Program-made: the position numbers and the translations under genes
The notes under the pieces: generated by a model
The model's database searches: none
What the model saw: only the letters and a program-made list of their open reading frames with translations
What the model was told of the DNA's origin: nothing
NCBI GenBank assembly: GCA_964637655.1
Contig: CAZWUZ010000273.1
Location: 1-5,124, forward strand
DNA: 5,124 bases
DNA from: CAZWUZ01 sp964637655 [NCBI: uncultured bacterium]
GTDB lineage: Bacteria; DAOPZR01
Direction of reading: 5' to 3'
Shown here: positions 5,051 through 5,124 of the stretch, piece by piece
Layout: the number at the start of each line of letters is the position of its first letter
Position numbering within the stretch: position 1 is the first letter of the stretch

Positions 5051-5124
5051 GAAAGCGTTCGGTTGGAATCCTGTCTTTAGGAGCACTTAGCCACTAGGTA
5101 AAAACCGGCTCGCCCCGACGAGGG

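Noticed and set aside
3589-5075. 10-bp inverted match GACAGGATTC (3589-3598) and GAATCCTGTC (5066-5075), considered as terminal inverted repeats of a mobile element
   Set aside because: Ten-base matches are expected many times by chance in 5 kb, there is no extension, and one copy overlaps the pilin stop codon.
5023-5124. Possible c-di-GMP or other known riboswitch in the leader at the right end
   Set aside because: I could not align the leader with any riboswitch consensus I know, and it is cut by the window edge.
1-5124. CRISPR array, tRNA or rRNA genes
   Set aside because: No regularly spaced repeats, tRNA-like cloverleaf or rRNA signature sequences were seen.

Overview
The window is GC-rich DNA, probably from a Gram-negative bacterium. 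A class D-type sortase, a Flp-type pilin, an IS4-family transposase remnant and a nitrile-hydratase-leader (NHLP) RiPP precursor fit proteobacteria or neighbouring phyla, but the sequence alone does not fix the taxon.

Left two thirds (about 60-3400, + strand): one tight gene set behind a near-consensus sigma-70 promoter (TTGACA-17-TATCAT). In order it encodes: (1) a 125-aa NHLP-type precursor with a canonical leader, an HAGG processing site and a strongly hydrophobic 31-aa tail; (2) a membrane-anchored class D-type sortase with intact His/Cys/Arg catalytic residues; (3) a 695-aa fusion of a lytic-transglycosylase-like domain, a TylF/MycF-type SAM methyltransferase and a VanY/LdcB-type D,D-carboxypeptidase-like domain, ending in a CxxCxxCxxxC tail; (4) a 42-aa ORF, apparently the N-terminal part of a small charged protein. 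Genes 2 and 3 overlap by 8 bp and genes 3 and 4 are 4 bp apart, so co-expression is likely. I suggest, as inference, a RiPP-like cassette in which a hydrophobic peptide is made, modified and linked to or displayed on the envelope by the sortase.

Right third (about 3370-4860, - strand): a patchwork of remnants and one intact gene. Reading along the - strand: the N-terminal third of an IS4-family transposase with an in-frame TAG, the C-terminal part of a GT4-like glycosyltransferase, an intact Flp-type pilin carrying a C-terminal Ig-like domain, and the DNA-binding part of a winged-helix regulator. The last is fused tail to tail at about 3375 with truncated gene 4. The region looks like accessory DNA that has suffered several deletions.

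Edges: the left edge (1-60) holds a perfect 11-bp hairpin. The right edge (4860-5124) holds the noncoding upstream part of the IS remnant and a candidate extended -10 promoter firing rightward out of the window; no gene was recognised there.
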